Notes: generated from the letters alone by a model not told the origin. 64,000 nucleotides of DNA from Pseudomonas cichorii (GCF_003700275.1 NZ_RBRE01000004.1:62001-126000), one strand, 5' to 3'; counted from the first letter of the stretch, positions 52,468 through 61,351 are shown. A program made the numbers and translations.

Positions 52468-53835
52468 TCAAAGATCGCCAAACAGATGCGAATGTTGGTT
52501 GTAGAACTCCGGGCGTTGGCCACTGCCGACGTAGTCACCGAGAATCTTGCCCTGGCTGTCGGTGGAACGAACCTTGAAGCCGAACAGCTCCTGGGTCTGG
52601 ATCACATCGTTTTCCATGCCGCAGACTTCGGTGATCGAGACGATGCGCCGCCCGCCGTCGCGCTGGCGCTCGACCTGCACCACCAGATTCACGGCACTGG
52701 CTATCTGGCGTCGGATGGCTTCCATGGGCAGTTGCATACTGGCCATCATCACCATGTTTTCCAGACGCATGATGGCGTCGCGCGGGGTGTTGGCGTGGAC
52801 GGTGCAGAGCGAGCCGTCATGCCCGGTGTTCATGGCCTGCAGCATGTCGAAAGCCTCGCCGCCGCGCACCTCACCGAGAATGATCCGGTCCGGGCGCATG
52901 CGCAGGGCGTTGCGCACCAGGTCACGCTGATCGACCTTGCCGGTGCCTTCGGCGCTGACCGGACGGGTTTCCAGGCGCACCACATGGATCTGTTGCAGTT
53001 GCAGCTCGGCGGCGTCTTCGATGGTCAGGATCCGGTCGTCTTCGCTGATCTTCTGCGACAGGGCATTGAGCAGTGTGGTCTTGCCCGCACCGGTGCCGCC
53101 GGACACCACGATATTGAGCTTGGCAATCATGGCGCGGTTGAGCACCTGGACCATTTCCATCGACATGGCATTGCGTGCCGCGAGGGATTCGAGAGTCAGG
53201 TTGCGGCGCATGAATTTACGGATGGAAATGGTGGTGCCGTCGATGGCCAGCGGGTAAGTGATGACGTTGACCCGGCTGCCATCGGCCAGCCGTGCATCGA
53301 CCATCGGATTGGCTTCGTCGATGCGGCGCCCGACACCGGCGGCGATGCGCTGGGCAGTGTTGAACACATGTTCTTCGTCGAGAAAGGTGATGCTGGACAG
53401 CTCCAGTTTGCCGAAGCGCTCGACGAACACCTGTCCCGCACCGTTGACCAGAATATCGTTGACCGTATCGTCGGCCAGCAGCGGCTGGATCGGCCCGATA
53501 CCGAGCATTTCGTCGAGCATTTCGCTGGCGATCTGTTCTTCTTCGGGGCGCGACAGTTGCAGGCGGTTTTCATCGCAGATGCGCCGTATCTGGCTTTCGA
53601 TCTGCTGGCGCAGCTTGTCGCGGCCCATGGCCGCAGCCTTGAGCGGGTCGATCTGGTCGTAGAGAAAGCCGCGTATCAGGCGCCGGTTCAGATTGGCGCT
53701 GCTGTCGGCGTTCTTGAGCGTCGGGTTGGCCTTGGTCGGGTTGACCTTGTGCATCTCGCTGGCCGGTTCGCTGCTTTCTTGCACAGGCGAGGGCGGAGCA
53801 ACGGGGGCGAGGGTTCTGGGCTTGCGTATCAGCAT
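52468..53835 (-). CDS. tadA: Tad pilus assembly ATPase TadA (CpaF)
   Basis: 455-residue secretion ATPase powering Flp pilus extension, and in some species retraction. Walker [13 protein letters not shown], Asp box [12 protein letters not shown], Walker [20 protein letters not shown] and His box [17 protein letters not shown] are all intact. The N-terminal about 60 residues are Pro/Ser/Ala-rich and variable. ATG 53835 with AAGGA upstream. Confidence 0.95.
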   Translation of the reverse strand: MLIRKPRTLAPVAPPSPVQESSEPASEMHKVNPTKANPTLKNADSSANLNRRLIRGFLYDQIDPLKAAAMGRDKLRQQIESQIRRICDENRLQLSRPEEEQIASEMLDEMLGIGPIQPLLADDTVNDILVNGAGQVFVERFGKLELSSITFLDEEHVFNTAQRIAAGVGRRIDEANPMVDARLADGSRVNVITYPLAIDGTTISIRKFMRRNLTLESLAARNAMSMEMVQVLNRAMIAKLNIVVSGGTGAGKTTLLNALSQKISEDDRILTIEDAAELQLQQIHVVRLETRPVSAEGTGKVDQRDLVRNALRMRPDRIILGEVRGGEAFDMLQAMNTGHDGSLCTVHANTPRDAIMRLENMVMMASMQLPMEAIRRQIASAVNLVVQVERQRDGGRRIVSITEVCGMENDVIQTQELFGFKVRSTDSQGKILGDYVGSGQRPEFYNQHSHLFGDL

Positions 53836-53851
53836 GATCCGGTTCCTTGCT

Positions 53852-55084
53852 TCAGGCCGCGTTACGACGGGTCAGGGCGCCTTTGAGGCGGGCCAGCACC
53901 GACGGCGCAATGCTTGCGTTGCCCGGTTTGCGGCCACAGGCCAGATCCGCCAGATTCAGCAGTGCTTGGCGAAAGGCCGGTGCGGCTTCCAGGCTCAGCG
54001 GACCGCCCAGCAGGCTGTCGCCCAGCGCATGTCCGGCGTGGGGCAGGATCAGGTCGATCCGTCTGCCGACGAACGCCTCGAACTGCTCGCGGGCTACGGT
54101 CTGGTGAGTGCCACGCGGCTGGTTGATCACCAGCAGCAGTTGCTGGCCCTCGCTTTCATCGCCGATTTCTTCGAGCAGACGCTGGGTATTGCGCGCGCCC
54201 TGGATGCTGAATTCGCTGAGCAGGATGCGGGTTTCCACATGCCGCAATACTTCCAGCGCGCCCTGTGGATGGCCGGAGGGCAGATCCCAGACCACCTGAT
54301 TGAACAGGCGACACAGGTTGGCGCCCAGCTCCAGCAGGTGATCGGTGTCGATAGGCGCGAAATGCTCGGCTGATGGTTCCTGGGCCAGCAGATGCAGACG
54401 GTCGTCGAGACGGCTCATGGCCCGTTGCAGAAAACGGGCGTCGATCTCGCTGCTGCTCAAGGCCGCAGCCAGGCCGCAATCGCCCTGGGCACCGAGCAAC
54501 AGCGACAGGTCGGCGTTGTGCCGGTCGTAATCCACGGCGGCCACCGGAATATGGCGCTCGCGAGACAGCAACAGGCTCAGGCCGGCGCTGACCGTGCTGG
54601 TGCCCAGTCCGCCGCTGCAGGCCGTTACGGCAATGCTGCGACCGGTACGCACCTGGCTGGTTTGCGGTTGCTGATGGATATTGCGCGCCCGCTCCAGGCT
54701 GCTGGCCAGCAAGTCCAGCGGTACGGGTTTGCACAGATAATCCACCACGCCGCTGTGGGTCAGGGCGCGATACAGGTCGACGTTCTGCTGGCTGCCGATG
54801 GCCAGGATCGCGCAGCCGGGATCGCACAGGCTCGACAGCTCGGAGATGGCTTGCAGCGGGAACTGTTCGCCATCCAGATCCACCAGCAACAGGCTGGCCC
54901 GTTGCTCGGCGCACCAGCTTTTGGCGGCCTCGATGCCGCCGCTGAGCACCAGCGCTTCGGGCTGGCCGAGGCGCTGCATCTGCTCGGCGAACGTGCGCTG
55001 GTCAGCCGTGCCCGCGGCGAACAGCACCGGGGCCAGGAAGGTTTTGTCGCCGCTGGGTAATACAGGGTTGGTCTTGTCGTTCAT
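53852..55084 (-). CDS. tadZ: Tad pilus localisation protein TadZ (CpaE-like)
   Basis: 410-residue protein. The N-terminal half is receiver-like (LLLVDLDGEQFPLQ, VDYLCKPVPLDLLASSLERA), without the full phosphorylation set. The C-terminal half is a ParA/MinD-like ATPase whose deviant Walker A reads CSGGLGTSTVS: both signature Lys residues are replaced, as in some TadZ proteins, so strong ATPase activity is doubtful. It positions the pilus machine at the pole. ATG 55084 (MNDKTNP) gives the normal start; upstream residues are a shadow frame. Confidence 0.88.
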   Translation of the reverse strand: MNDKTNPVLPSGDKTFLAPVLFAAGTADQRTFAEQMQRLGQPEALVLSGGIEAAKSWCAEQRASLLLVDLDGEQFPLQAISELSSLCDPGCAILAIGSQQNVDLYRALTHSGVVDYLCKPVPLDLLASSLERARNIHQQPQTSQVRTGRSIAVTACSGGLGTSTVSAGLSLLLSRERHIPVAAVDYDRHNADLSLLLGAQGDCGLAAALSSSEIDARFLQRAMSRLDDRLHLLAQEPSAEHFAPIDTDHLLELGANLCRLFNQVVWDLPSGHPQGALEVLRHVETRILLSEFSIQGARNTQRLLEEIGDESEGQQLLLVINQPRGTHQTVAREQFEAFVGRRIDLILPHAGHALGDSLLGGPLSLEAAPAFRQALLNLADLACGRKPGNASIAPSVLARLKGALTRRNAA

Positions 55085-55094
55085 GGCGGCGTCC

Positions 55095-55760
55095 TCAGTC
55101 GTCCTGGGAGAAGTCGATGTCCAGCAGCTCGGTGATCTTGTTTTCCTGATAACGCTGCACGGCATTGTTGGCCTGGTTGCCATCGGCGCTGTCCAGGGTG
55201 CGCGGACGTACCAGATCGCGCGGGTCGCTGACCATCCGCGCAATGTTGGCGCGGTTCGCACAGCCAAGGGTGCCGACTGCCTGGTAAGGCGTCATGGTCC
55301 AGGCGTTGGGGTTGGCGATCTGGCAATCGGGAATCTGCGCGACCATGGCTTCGGAAATGACCTGCAGATCCCAGCCGCCAGACTGCTCGGCAGCCTTGAG
55401 CTGGATGGGTGCGAGAATGATGCGCTGGGCATCGGCGCCACGCTCGCTCAAGACTCGCGCCAGGCGCTTGGCCATCTGCTCACCTGCAGGCGTGAAGGGT
55501 TGCAGGGTCAGGCTCTGGTTTTTCAGGCGACCCTGATTGCTCAGCATCGTATTGAGGTTTTCCAGTGATTCGGCACTCAACCCCTTGCCTTGATTGACCG
55601 TGTTGAGTGAAACACTCAGTGCGCTGGGATTCACTTGCACGGTGGGCGTGGGGGTATTGGCAAAACGTTTGGCACGCAGCTCGTTGTACTGCGCCGTGCA
55701 GCCAGCCATGAACAACGGCAGACAGGCCAGCAGCGCCAGACGCAAAGTGACAGGCTTCAT
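55095..55760 (-). CDS. CpaD-family pilus lipoprotein
   Basis: 221-residue lipoprotein with lipobox LFMAGC after a short signal peptide. The CpaD domain shows as SLTLQPFTPAGEQMAKRLARVLSERGADAQRI and the paired-Cys segment DCQIANPN to GTLGCANRANIARMVSDPRDLVRPR, the family hallmark. Probably stabilises the RcpA secretin. Start ATG 55760 has GGAG 9 bases upstream; ATG 55775 overlaps the rcpA stop and lacks a site. Confidence 0.87.
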   Translation of the reverse strand: MKPVTLRLALLACLPLFMAGCTAQYNELRAKRFANTPTPTVQVNPSALSVSLNTVNQGKGLSAESLENLNTMLSNQGRLKNQSLTLQPFTPAGEQMAKRLARVLSERGADAQRIILAPIQLKAAEQSGGWDLQVISEAMVAQIPDCQIANPNAWTMTPYQAVGTLGCANRANIARMVSDPRDLVRPRTLDSADGNQANNAVQRYQENKITELLDIDFSQDD

Positions 55761-55774
55761 TTTCAAGGTCTCCA

Positions 55775-57295
55775 TCAGTACAGGTACCCTGCGCTGGCCT
55801 GGCGCGGCATCTGCGCTTCCATGCTCGGCAGGCCGCGGCCCGGGGTTTGCAATTCGCCTTCGGTGACCGGATCGACCACATAAGCGGTCGCCAGAATCAC
55901 CAGTTCAGTGTCTTCCTGGGTGCTGTTTTCACCCTCGAACAAGCGTCCGAGCAGTGGCACGCCCTTGAGGCCAGGCAGGCCGCTGACCTCCTGCGAAACG
56001 TTGCTGCGCAGCATGCCCGCGAGGGCGAAGCTCTGGCCGCTGGCGAGTTCCACCGTGGTGTCTGCACGACGCACCTTGAACGCCGGGATCGTCGAGCCGC
56101 CATCGGGCAGGGTGACCGCGCCGTCATCGGACAGGTCGCTGACTTCCGGGGCGATATGCAGGCTGATCCGGTTGGGCGAGAGCAGGGTGGGGGTCATGCG
56201 CAGGATCACGCCGTAGGATTTGTAGGTGATGCTGACGTTGTTGTTGGTGATCACCACGATCGGCACTTCACCGCCGGCCGCAAAACCTGCGGTTTCGCCG
56301 GACATCGCGGTCAGGTTGGGCTCGGCCAGGATCGAGGCCATGCCTTCCACGGACAAGGCATTGATCAGCCCGGTCAGATTGCCGTCGGTAAAGCCAATGG
56401 TGTTGGCGCTGCGAATCAGTTGTCCGGCCTGGGTCGCTCCGGCGATGGTGCCGGCCGAAGAGGCGGCGTTGGCAGCACTGAACAGGCTGGTGGACGAGCC
56501 CGTCGCCAGACGGAACTTGCCGCTGTTCATGACCGCGTCCCAATTCAGGCCCAGCGTGTGGCTGAGGTTGCGCGACACTTCGACCACCCGGACGCGAATG
56601 TTGACCTGAGCGGACAACTCGACCTTGAGCTGGTTGATGACCCGCGGCGCAGCAGGACCGCCGCCTCCTGGCGCTGGAGCGCCACCGCCACCGCCACCGG
56701 CTGCTCCGGCCGCGCTGTCACTGGCGCCGACGGCGGCCTTGACGCTGGCCATGACCTGGCGGGCTTCGAGCGGCGTACGCACATGACCACGCACGATCAG
56801 GCCGTCTCCGGCTGCCGGCACGAAGCTGACCTGCGAGCCGACCACTTCGTTTTCGATCTGCTGGCGCAGGCCTTCGAGGTCGAAACCTGCCACCAGACGC
56901 ATGGCGGCAATCACGTTGTCGTTGGCATCCAGCGCATACAGCGTGGTGGCGCCTGCCCGCTGGGCGAAGACAAATACACTGCTGGGCGAGGGCATCTGGA
57001 AACTGGCCACATCCGGGTCGGCCAGCAGCACTTTGGCGGCGGCGCGGGGCAGTTGCAGCAGGCGTCCCTGACGCACGGTCAGGTTGACGGTCTGGGTTTC
57101 ACTGATCTGTTGCAACTGGGCACGGGTAATGACCGGCGTAACCGGCGTTCTGGCCGGCATATCGTAGTTGTCCACGGGCGCTGGTTCGGCCATGACCACT
57201 GACGGGCTGGCCAGGGTTACGCTCAAGCCGAGGCCGGCGAGCAGCAAGGAGAGTCCGTTCCGGCCCGAAGCCAGAGGTTGCGCTGTGCGTTTCAT
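55775..57295 (-). CDS. rcpA: Outer-membrane secretin RcpA (CpaC)
   Basis: 506-residue type II/III secretin forming the outer-membrane pore of the Flp pilus. Signal peptide up to ASPSVVMA, an N-terminal Pilus_CpaC domain (NLTVRQGRLLQLPRAAAKVLLADPDVASFQMPSP), BON-like segment, and the secretin core ending with FALAGMLRSNVSQEVSGLPGLKGVPLLGRLFEGENSTQEDTELVILATAYVV. A Gly/Pro/Ala-rich insert with two runs of glycines interrupts the region before the secretin core (about residue 200-222). Confidence 0.93.
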   Translation of the reverse strand: MKRTAQPLASGRNGLSLLLAGLGLSVTLASPSVVMAEPAPVDNYDMPARTPVTPVITRAQLQQISETQTVNLTVRQGRLLQLPRAAAKVLLADPDVASFQMPSPSSVFVFAQRAGATTLYALDANDNVIAAMRLVAGFDLEGLRQQIENEVVGSQVSFVPAAGDGLIVRGHVRTPLEARQVMASVKAAVGASDSAAGAAGGGGGGAPAPGGGGPAAPRVINQLKVELSAQVNIRVRVVEVSRNLSHTLGLNWDAVMNSGKFRLATGSSTSLFSAANAASSAGTIAGATQAGQLIRSANTIGFTDGNLTGLINALSVEGMASILAEPNLTAMSGETAGFAAGGEVPIVVITNNNVSITYKSYGVILRMTPTLLSPNRISLHIAPEVSDLSDDGAVTLPDGGSTIPAFKVRRADTTVELASGQSFALAGMLRSNVSQEVSGLPGLKGVPLLGRLFEGENSTQEDTELVILATAYVVDPVTEGELQTPGRGLPSMEAQMPRQASAGYLY

Positions 57296-57352
57296 GCTGT
57301 GTTTTCCGTAAGGGCGTCTGCCGGCGCTACACCGGCCGGGATTCGCAACTGA

Positions 57353-58279
57353 TCAGTGTTTCGCCAGATCCAGAACTTCGCTGGTTTTACCTCTGAAGAG
57401 CTGCACAGTGGCCGACGGCCCGGATTTGCCTGCGCTTTTCTGGGAGGGGTAAATACTCGTGGTCTTGTTCAGCGTGGTGACTTCGCCGCCGCCCGACAGC
57501 TCTTCTTCGGTCTGCTCGACCGAGGAGCGGATAGCCAGTTGCAGGTTGCCGATTTCCTTGGCCACGGCCAGTTGCTCGGCTGCCGACGGTGCGACTTCCA
57601 GGGTCACGGTTTCAAAACTCTGGCGCGTGCTGGTGCTCTTGGCGTTGGGCGTGGTTTCCACGTCCTTGCGCACCGTCAGGTCGCTGCGGGTGCTGTTGTT
57701 CATCGCCAGCACCCGGACATCGTGAAGAATGGTCTGTGCGGCAAGAAACGGCGCGGAATTCGCGGCAGCATCCGGCGCCTGGGTTTCCTGTTCGCGCTTG
57801 AGGCTAAGGATCACATCCACGCGATCACCGGCAGCCACCAGGCCGAAGTTGCTTTCCACGGCGCTGGTCGGCACGGACACGGCGCGCATTCCCGGCTTGA
57901 TGACCGAAGCCAGAAACCCCGGCTCGCCAGGACGCACGACCACGCTGCTGGTCAGTGGCTGACCGGCATCGACCGGCTGGCGCACCGTGGCGCCGAGCAG
58001 GGAATCCTGTTTGTCCTGGCCTTCGATGAAATACAGCGAACGGGTCATTTGCGGGGTTGCCGGTTGCCAGTCGAGGCTGCCGGCATCAATGAAGTCTCCC
58101 GGCTGCAGGTTGCGCGATGCGACCAGCACCTGACGAGTGATTTCCTTTGGCGCAGCAGGCTGCACCTGAGCCTTGGCTTCGGGCTGCTTGGCCGGTGCCA
58201 GCAACGCCCGGGCGAGCAGGGCGGAACCACTGGCGAGGACAATGGCCCCAGTCAGCAGAATGAGCGAATTCTTTTTCAT
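57353..58279 (-). CDS. rcpC: Flp pilus assembly protein RcpC (CpaB)
   Basis: 308-residue periplasmic protein with an N-terminal TM anchor (KNSLILLTGAIVLASGSALLARALL) and a SAF domain (TRQVLVASRNLQPGDFIDAGSLDWQP), followed by the RcpC domain (FLASVIKPGMRAVSVPTSAVESNFGLVAAGDRVDVILS). Probably links secretin to peptidoglycan or the inner-membrane complex. A 57-base gap leads to rcpA. Confidence 0.92.
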   Translation of the reverse strand: MKKNSLILLTGAIVLASGSALLARALLAPAKQPEAKAQVQPAAPKEITRQVLVASRNLQPGDFIDAGSLDWQPATPQMTRSLYFIEGQDKQDSLLGATVRQPVDAGQPLTSSVVVRPGEPGFLASVIKPGMRAVSVPTSAVESNFGLVAAGDRVDVILSLKREQETQAPDAAANSAPFLAAQTILHDVRVLAMNNSTRSDLTVRKDVETTPNAKSTSTRQSFETVTLEVAPSAAEQLAVAKEIGNLQLAIRSSVEQTEEELSGGGEVTTLNKTTSIYPSQKSAGKSGPSATVQLFRGKTSEVLDLAKH

Positions 58280-58299
58280 CGAGTGCGACTACTGTGGGT

Positions 58300-58857
58300 T
58301 CAGGTGTGGATGGGATTCAACAGGGTAAACAGCGCACCTGCTGCGATGGCCAGGCCGTAGGGGATACCGGCGGGGCGTTGCGCGTCATAGATGATCGGTA
58401 CGGCAAGGACGTTCTGTGGCATGCGTCTGATCAGCCACATCACGCCCCGGGCCAGCGCGGCTTCGAGTATTTCCAGGGTGGGCAGCACCAGCGCCAGGAT
58501 GCCGCCGACCAGCGACGTGATGATCAGGAAGGTGATCAGCTCTTCACTGCCGATCCACAGGCTCAGCACGGTCATCAGCTTGACGTCGCCACCGCCGACC
58601 CGCTCGATCATGTAGAGGCCATAGCCGACCAGCAGAACCAGCGCCGCGCCGGCTGTCGACCAGCCCATGGCGGAGATGATCTGCCAGGCCCCAAGCCCGG
58701 CAAACGGGCCAATGTCCAAGGGGGCGAGCAGGGGCAGCAGCAGCCATCCCGCCAGCAGGACCAGCACCAGTCGATTGTGGATCTTGCGATACAGCAGATC
58801 CGTGATCACCACCCAGCACAGGGCTGGCAGCAACAGCACGACGACGAGGCTGGTCAT
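58300..58857 (-). CDS. tadV: Flp prepilin peptidase TadV (CpaA)
   Basis: 185-residue A24 aspartic prepilin peptidase with six hydrophobic segments. The two catalytic Asp residues are visible in WVVITDLLYRKIHNRLV and ERVGGGDVKLMTVLSLW (the GxGD motif). It lacks the methyltransferase domain of PilD, as TadV does. It processes Flp and the TadE/F pseudopilins. ATG 58857 has AGGA 9 bases upstream. Confidence 0.92.
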   Translation of the reverse strand: MTSLVVVLLLPALCWVVITDLLYRKIHNRLVLVLLAGWLLLPLLAPLDIGPFAGLGAWQIISAMGWSTAGAALVLLVGYGLYMIERVGGGDVKLMTVLSLWIGSEELITFLIITSLVGGILALVLPTLEILEAALARGVMWLIRRMPQNVLAVPIIYDAQRPAGIPYGLAIAAGALFTLLNPIHT

Positions 58858-58880
58858 GGGCGGGAATCCTGCGCGCTACG

Positions 58881-59081
58881 TCAGTTGCTGCCGGTGCTGT
58901 TGTTGGTCGAGCGGATCTGGTCGGCGATACCACCGAAACGTTCCTTGAGCGCGCCGATGAACTGGCCGTCGGAGCCGAAGATATAACCGATGGCGGCAGC
59001 CATGGAGGCAGCGAGAATGCCGTATTCGATGGCAGTCACACCGCTTTCGTCCTGGAGGAATTTCTTGATGGAATTGAGCAT
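58881..59081 (-). CDS. flp: Flp-type major pilin
   Basis: 66-residue prepilin. The Flp processing motif ESG/VTAIEYGILAASMAAAIGYIFG has the cleavable Gly followed by VTAIEYG with Glu and Tyr at the conserved positions. Mature pilin about 52 residues, assembled by the Tad machine encoded downstream. First gene of the operon; its leader carries a strong hairpin and the regulatory repeats at 59181-59219. Confidence 0.95.
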   Translation of the reverse strand: MLNSIKKFLQDESGVTAIEYGILAASMAAAIGYIFGSDGQFIGALKERFGGIADQIRSTNNSTGSN

Positions 59082-59117
59082 GCCAGAGGCCTTTGTGGAA
59101 TGTCGGAAAGGGTAATT

Positions 59118-59140
59118 CCGACCGCATGAACGGCGGTCGG
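59118..59140 (-). promoter_or_regulatory. Hairpin in flp leader
   Basis: CCGACCGC-ATGAACG-GCGGTCGG is a perfect 8-base GC-rich stem 37-59 bases before the flp start. It would lie in the 5' untranslated region and could stabilise the abundant pilin mRNA or act in attenuation. No T-run follows. Confidence 0.5.
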
Positions 59141-59180
59141 AGTCGGTTCAATCGGGTGAAACGATACTAAGATTTATTCT

Positions 59181-59219
59181 CATTAAGCGGCAAGACGGGG
59201 ATCATTAAGAAGCGTTAAG
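59181..59219 (-). promoter_or_regulatory. Direct-repeat operator(s), flp copy
   Basis: Coding strand reads CTTAACGCTTCTTAATG (59203-59219), two TTAA half-sites 10 bases apart, with a third CTTAATG at 59181-59187, two helical turns away. It lies 122 bases upstream of flp, just after the histidine kinase stop. The most elaborate copy of the cluster's shared motif. Confidence 0.7.
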
Positions 59220-60606
59220 GAATCGCCCGGCCCAGCTGCAATTCCACGTGCAGACCAGGCTGGTTGTCGCTCAGGCGCAGTGCCCCGCCATGCAATTCAC
59301 AGATCGCCTTGACCAGCGTCAGGCCCAGCCCGTTGCCGGGAATGTCGCCGGAGGTATGCAGGCGGTGGAAGCGTTCGACGACCTGTTCGGTTGCCGAGGC
59401 AGGAATGCCGTCACCGTGATCAGCCACACCCAGGGTGGTGAAGAGCGGACGATGCCGGGCAAACAGGGTCACTGTGGAGTTGCGCGGCGCATATTTCAGG
59501 GCGTTGTCGAGCAGGTTGGCCATGGCCTGGAACAGCAAGGCGCGATCGCCCCAGATCCGGCAGCCCGGGTCGACGCTCAGCACCAGCGGCGAGTTGCGCT
59601 CATCGGCCATGGGCAAGTAATACTCGCGCAGATCGTTGAGCAGATCCTGCGCCGGAAACTCCTCGAAAAGATGGGCGCAGCGCCCGGTTTCCACTTCCCC
59701 GACGCGCATGACGGCGCGGAACAGGCTCTGGATCCGCTCGCTTTCATCGGCGGCCATCCACAATGCTTCGCGCACATCGCCGGTGGCGATTTCGGCGGCA
59801 CTGACCAGACGATTCTGCAGGCGGGTCAACGGCGTACGCAGCTCGTGGGCGATGTGACTGGTAACGCCCTTGACCTCGGCCATCAACTTGTTGATCCGCT
59901 CCAGATTGCGATAGATGTCGGTGGCCAGTCGATCCAGTTCGTCGCCACTGCGGTTGTGCGGCGGAAAGGCCTGATGATCGCCGCTGGCAAAGCGTTTCAG
60001 GGCGTCATGGATGCGCTCGATGCGGTACAGCTTGCGCAGGCTGTAGCGCAGGCTCAGGACCAGACTGCCGAGCAGCACCAGAAACAGTCCGGCACCGGCC
60101 ATCAACGGAATGATCTGGGTGCGTTCGAGCATCGGTTGCAGGTCATAGGCGCTGAAATAGCGACCACCGTCGCGCAGCTCGATCACCAGTCCCATGATCT
60201 GGATATTTTCGCTACGGATGTTTCGCCAGTTATCGGGGCACCTAGAGGCGATGCAGTTCATGATGTCCAGCATCGCCGCATCGCCGGTCAGGACCTTGCC
60301 CTGCGGGTCCAGCAACAGCGAGTGGCGCTCGCTGCGACGATCATAGAGTTCACGCTGCCTGAGCAGTTCGGCCACCTGCTGGCTGCTGCGGCTCTGGGTC
60401 AGCTCATGCATGATGCGTACGTCGGCGAGAATCATTTCCCGCACATGACTGCGCATCACGTTTTCCAGGACGTAGCCGCTGCCGATGACCGAGAGCAGGG
60501 CCACCAGCAGGCAGGCGAACGCCATGGTGGCGGCTTGTTGGAAATTGCTGGTTTCAAGGATGTGGCGTAGCTCGAAACGACTAGCCGAGTTCATAGCCGA
60601 TTGCAC
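59215..60606 (-). CDS. Sensor histidine kinase
   Basis: 463-residue membrane kinase. TM1 is about residues 27-48, a periplasmic sensor about 50-165 with two Cys in MNCIASRCPDNW, TM2 about 168-190 (LMAGAGLFLVLLGSLVLSL) and HAMP to about 245. HisKA reads GVTSHIAHELRTPLTRLQNR with the phospho-His; HATPase has NLLDNALKYAP, DHGDGIP and GNGLGLTLVKAI. GTG 60606 has GAGGA 6 bases upstream, better than ATG 60594; the start overlaps the regulator gene by 26 bases. Signal unknown; position suggests control of Flp pili. Confidence 0.9.
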   Translation of the reverse strand: MQSAMNSASRFELRHILETSNFQQAATMAFACLLVALLSVIGSGYVLENVMRSHVREMILADVRIMHELTQSRSSQQVAELLRQRELYDRRSERHSLLLDPQGKVLTGDAAMLDIMNCIASRCPDNWRNIRSENIQIMGLVIELRDGGRYFSAYDLQPMLERTQIIPLMAGAGLFLVLLGSLVLSLRYSLRKLYRIERIHDALKRFASGDHQAFPPHNRSGDELDRLATDIYRNLERINKLMAEVKGVTSHIAHELRTPLTRLQNRLVSAAEIATGDVREALWMAADESERIQSLFRAVMRVGEVETGRCAHLFEEFPAQDLLNDLREYYLPMADERNSPLVLSVDPGCRIWGDRALLFQAMANLLDNALKYAPRNSTVTLFARHRPLFTTLGVADHGDGIPASATEQVVERFHRLHTSGDIPGNGLGLTLVKAICELHGGALRLSDNQPGLHVELQLGRAIP

Positions 60607-61246
60607 GGATGGTCCTCAGCAGACTGCGTTCAAAGCCTTTGTCGATCTTGGTGCGCAGTTTGGAAATGTGCACGTCGATCAGGTTGGTCTGCGGGTCGAA
60701 GTGATAGCCCCAGACTTTTTCCAGCAACATGGTGCGGGTGACCGTCTGGCCCGGATGCTCGGCCAGCACTTGCAGCAGGCGGAACTCCTTGTCCGTCAGG
60801 TCGATATTGCGTCCGGCGCGACAGGCGCAGCGCTGGCCCAGGTCGATGCGCAGGTCTTCGACGTAAATGACTTCTTCCATGGCGGTTTGATTGTGCCGGC
60901 GCGCCAGCACCTCCAGGCGTAACAGCAGCTCGGTGAAATCGAAAGGCTTGCCCAGGTAGTCGTCCGCACCGGCACGCAAGCCTTCGACCCGATCGCTGAT
61001 CTGGTCGTTGGCCGACAGGATCAGTACGGGAGGGCGGGAACGGCCATGCAGTTTGCCCAGCAATTCAATGCCATCCATCCTGGGCAGCATGCGATCGAGC
61101 ACCACCACGTCGAACGCTTCCTGGGTCAGGATTTCCAGGGCGCCTTCGCCGTCATGGGTCAATTTGCAGTTATGGCCGAACGCATGCAGTTTACTGCCCA
61201 GCCAGTGGCTGACCGATATGTCGTCTTCTACCACTAATACACGCAT
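60581..61246 (-). CDS. OmpR-family response regulator
   Basis: 221-residue response regulator. Receiver with acidic pocket VVEDD, phospho-acceptor Asp in VVVLDRMLPRMDG and Lys in DDYLGKPFDF. C-terminal winged helix with recognition segment VWGYHFDPQTNLIDVHISKLRTKI. ATG 61246 chosen (MRVLVVEDD). It has the YTTAA-N5-CTTAAT repeat 62 bases upstream, so it probably autoregulates, and the same repeat precedes flp, tadG and hemO. It differs from P. aeruginosa PprB, the known Flp regulator, which is not of the OmpR winged-helix class. Confidence 0.92.
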   Translation of the reverse strand: MRVLVVEDDISVSHWLGSKLHAFGHNCKLTHDGEGALEILTQEAFDVVVLDRMLPRMDGIELLGKLHGRSRPPVLILSANDQISDRVEGLRAGADDYLGKPFDFTELLLRLEVLARRHNQTAMEEVIYVEDLRIDLGQRCACRAGRNIDLTDKEFRLLQVLAEHPGQTVTRTMLLEKVWGYHFDPQTNLIDVHISKLRTKIDKGFERSLLRTIRAIGYELG

Positions 61247-61297
61247 GCTGGTGCCGCTCCCTTTTCTAGTGGCAGTTATCTTCAAACGGAAAGCCAG

Positions 61298-61322
61298 ATT
61301 GTAACAATTAAGATTCATTAAT
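61298..61322 (-). promoter_or_regulatory. Promoter and direct-repeat operator of the two-component pair
   Basis: Coding strand ATTAATGAATCTTAATT (61306-61322) holds two TTAA half-sites 10 bases apart. A -10-like TACAAT lies at 61303-61298, so the repeat would cover roughly -17 to -31, a typical place for an OmpR-type activator. The transcript would have a leader of about 45 bases. Confidence 0.55.
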
Positions 61323-61332
61323 GTTGGTAAAT

Positions 61333-61351
61333 GTTAATCATTATCATTGTC
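61333..61351. promoter_or_regulatory. Strong Fur-like box upstream of the response regulator
   Basis: On the minus strand the 19 bases read GACAATGATAATGATTAAC, identical to the Fur consensus GATAATGATAATCATTATC at 16 of 19 positions. It lies 87-105 bases upstream of the regulator start, just before the TTAA repeats. The only other candidate target would be an unannotated plus-strand RNA in the gap before topB. Confidence 0.6.

Noticed and set aside
59215..61246. Naming the two-component pair PprAB, the known Flp regulator of P. aeruginosa.
   Set aside because: The output domain here is an OmpR-type winged helix, and the kinase is a classical HAMP/HisKA protein, unlike PprA/PprB.
59203..61322. 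Calling the TTAA repeats PmrA boxes.
   Set aside because: PmrA sites as I recall them have half-sites 11 bases apart; here the period is consistently 10, and the neighbouring kinase does not look like PmrB. Only the general OmpR-family pattern is supported.
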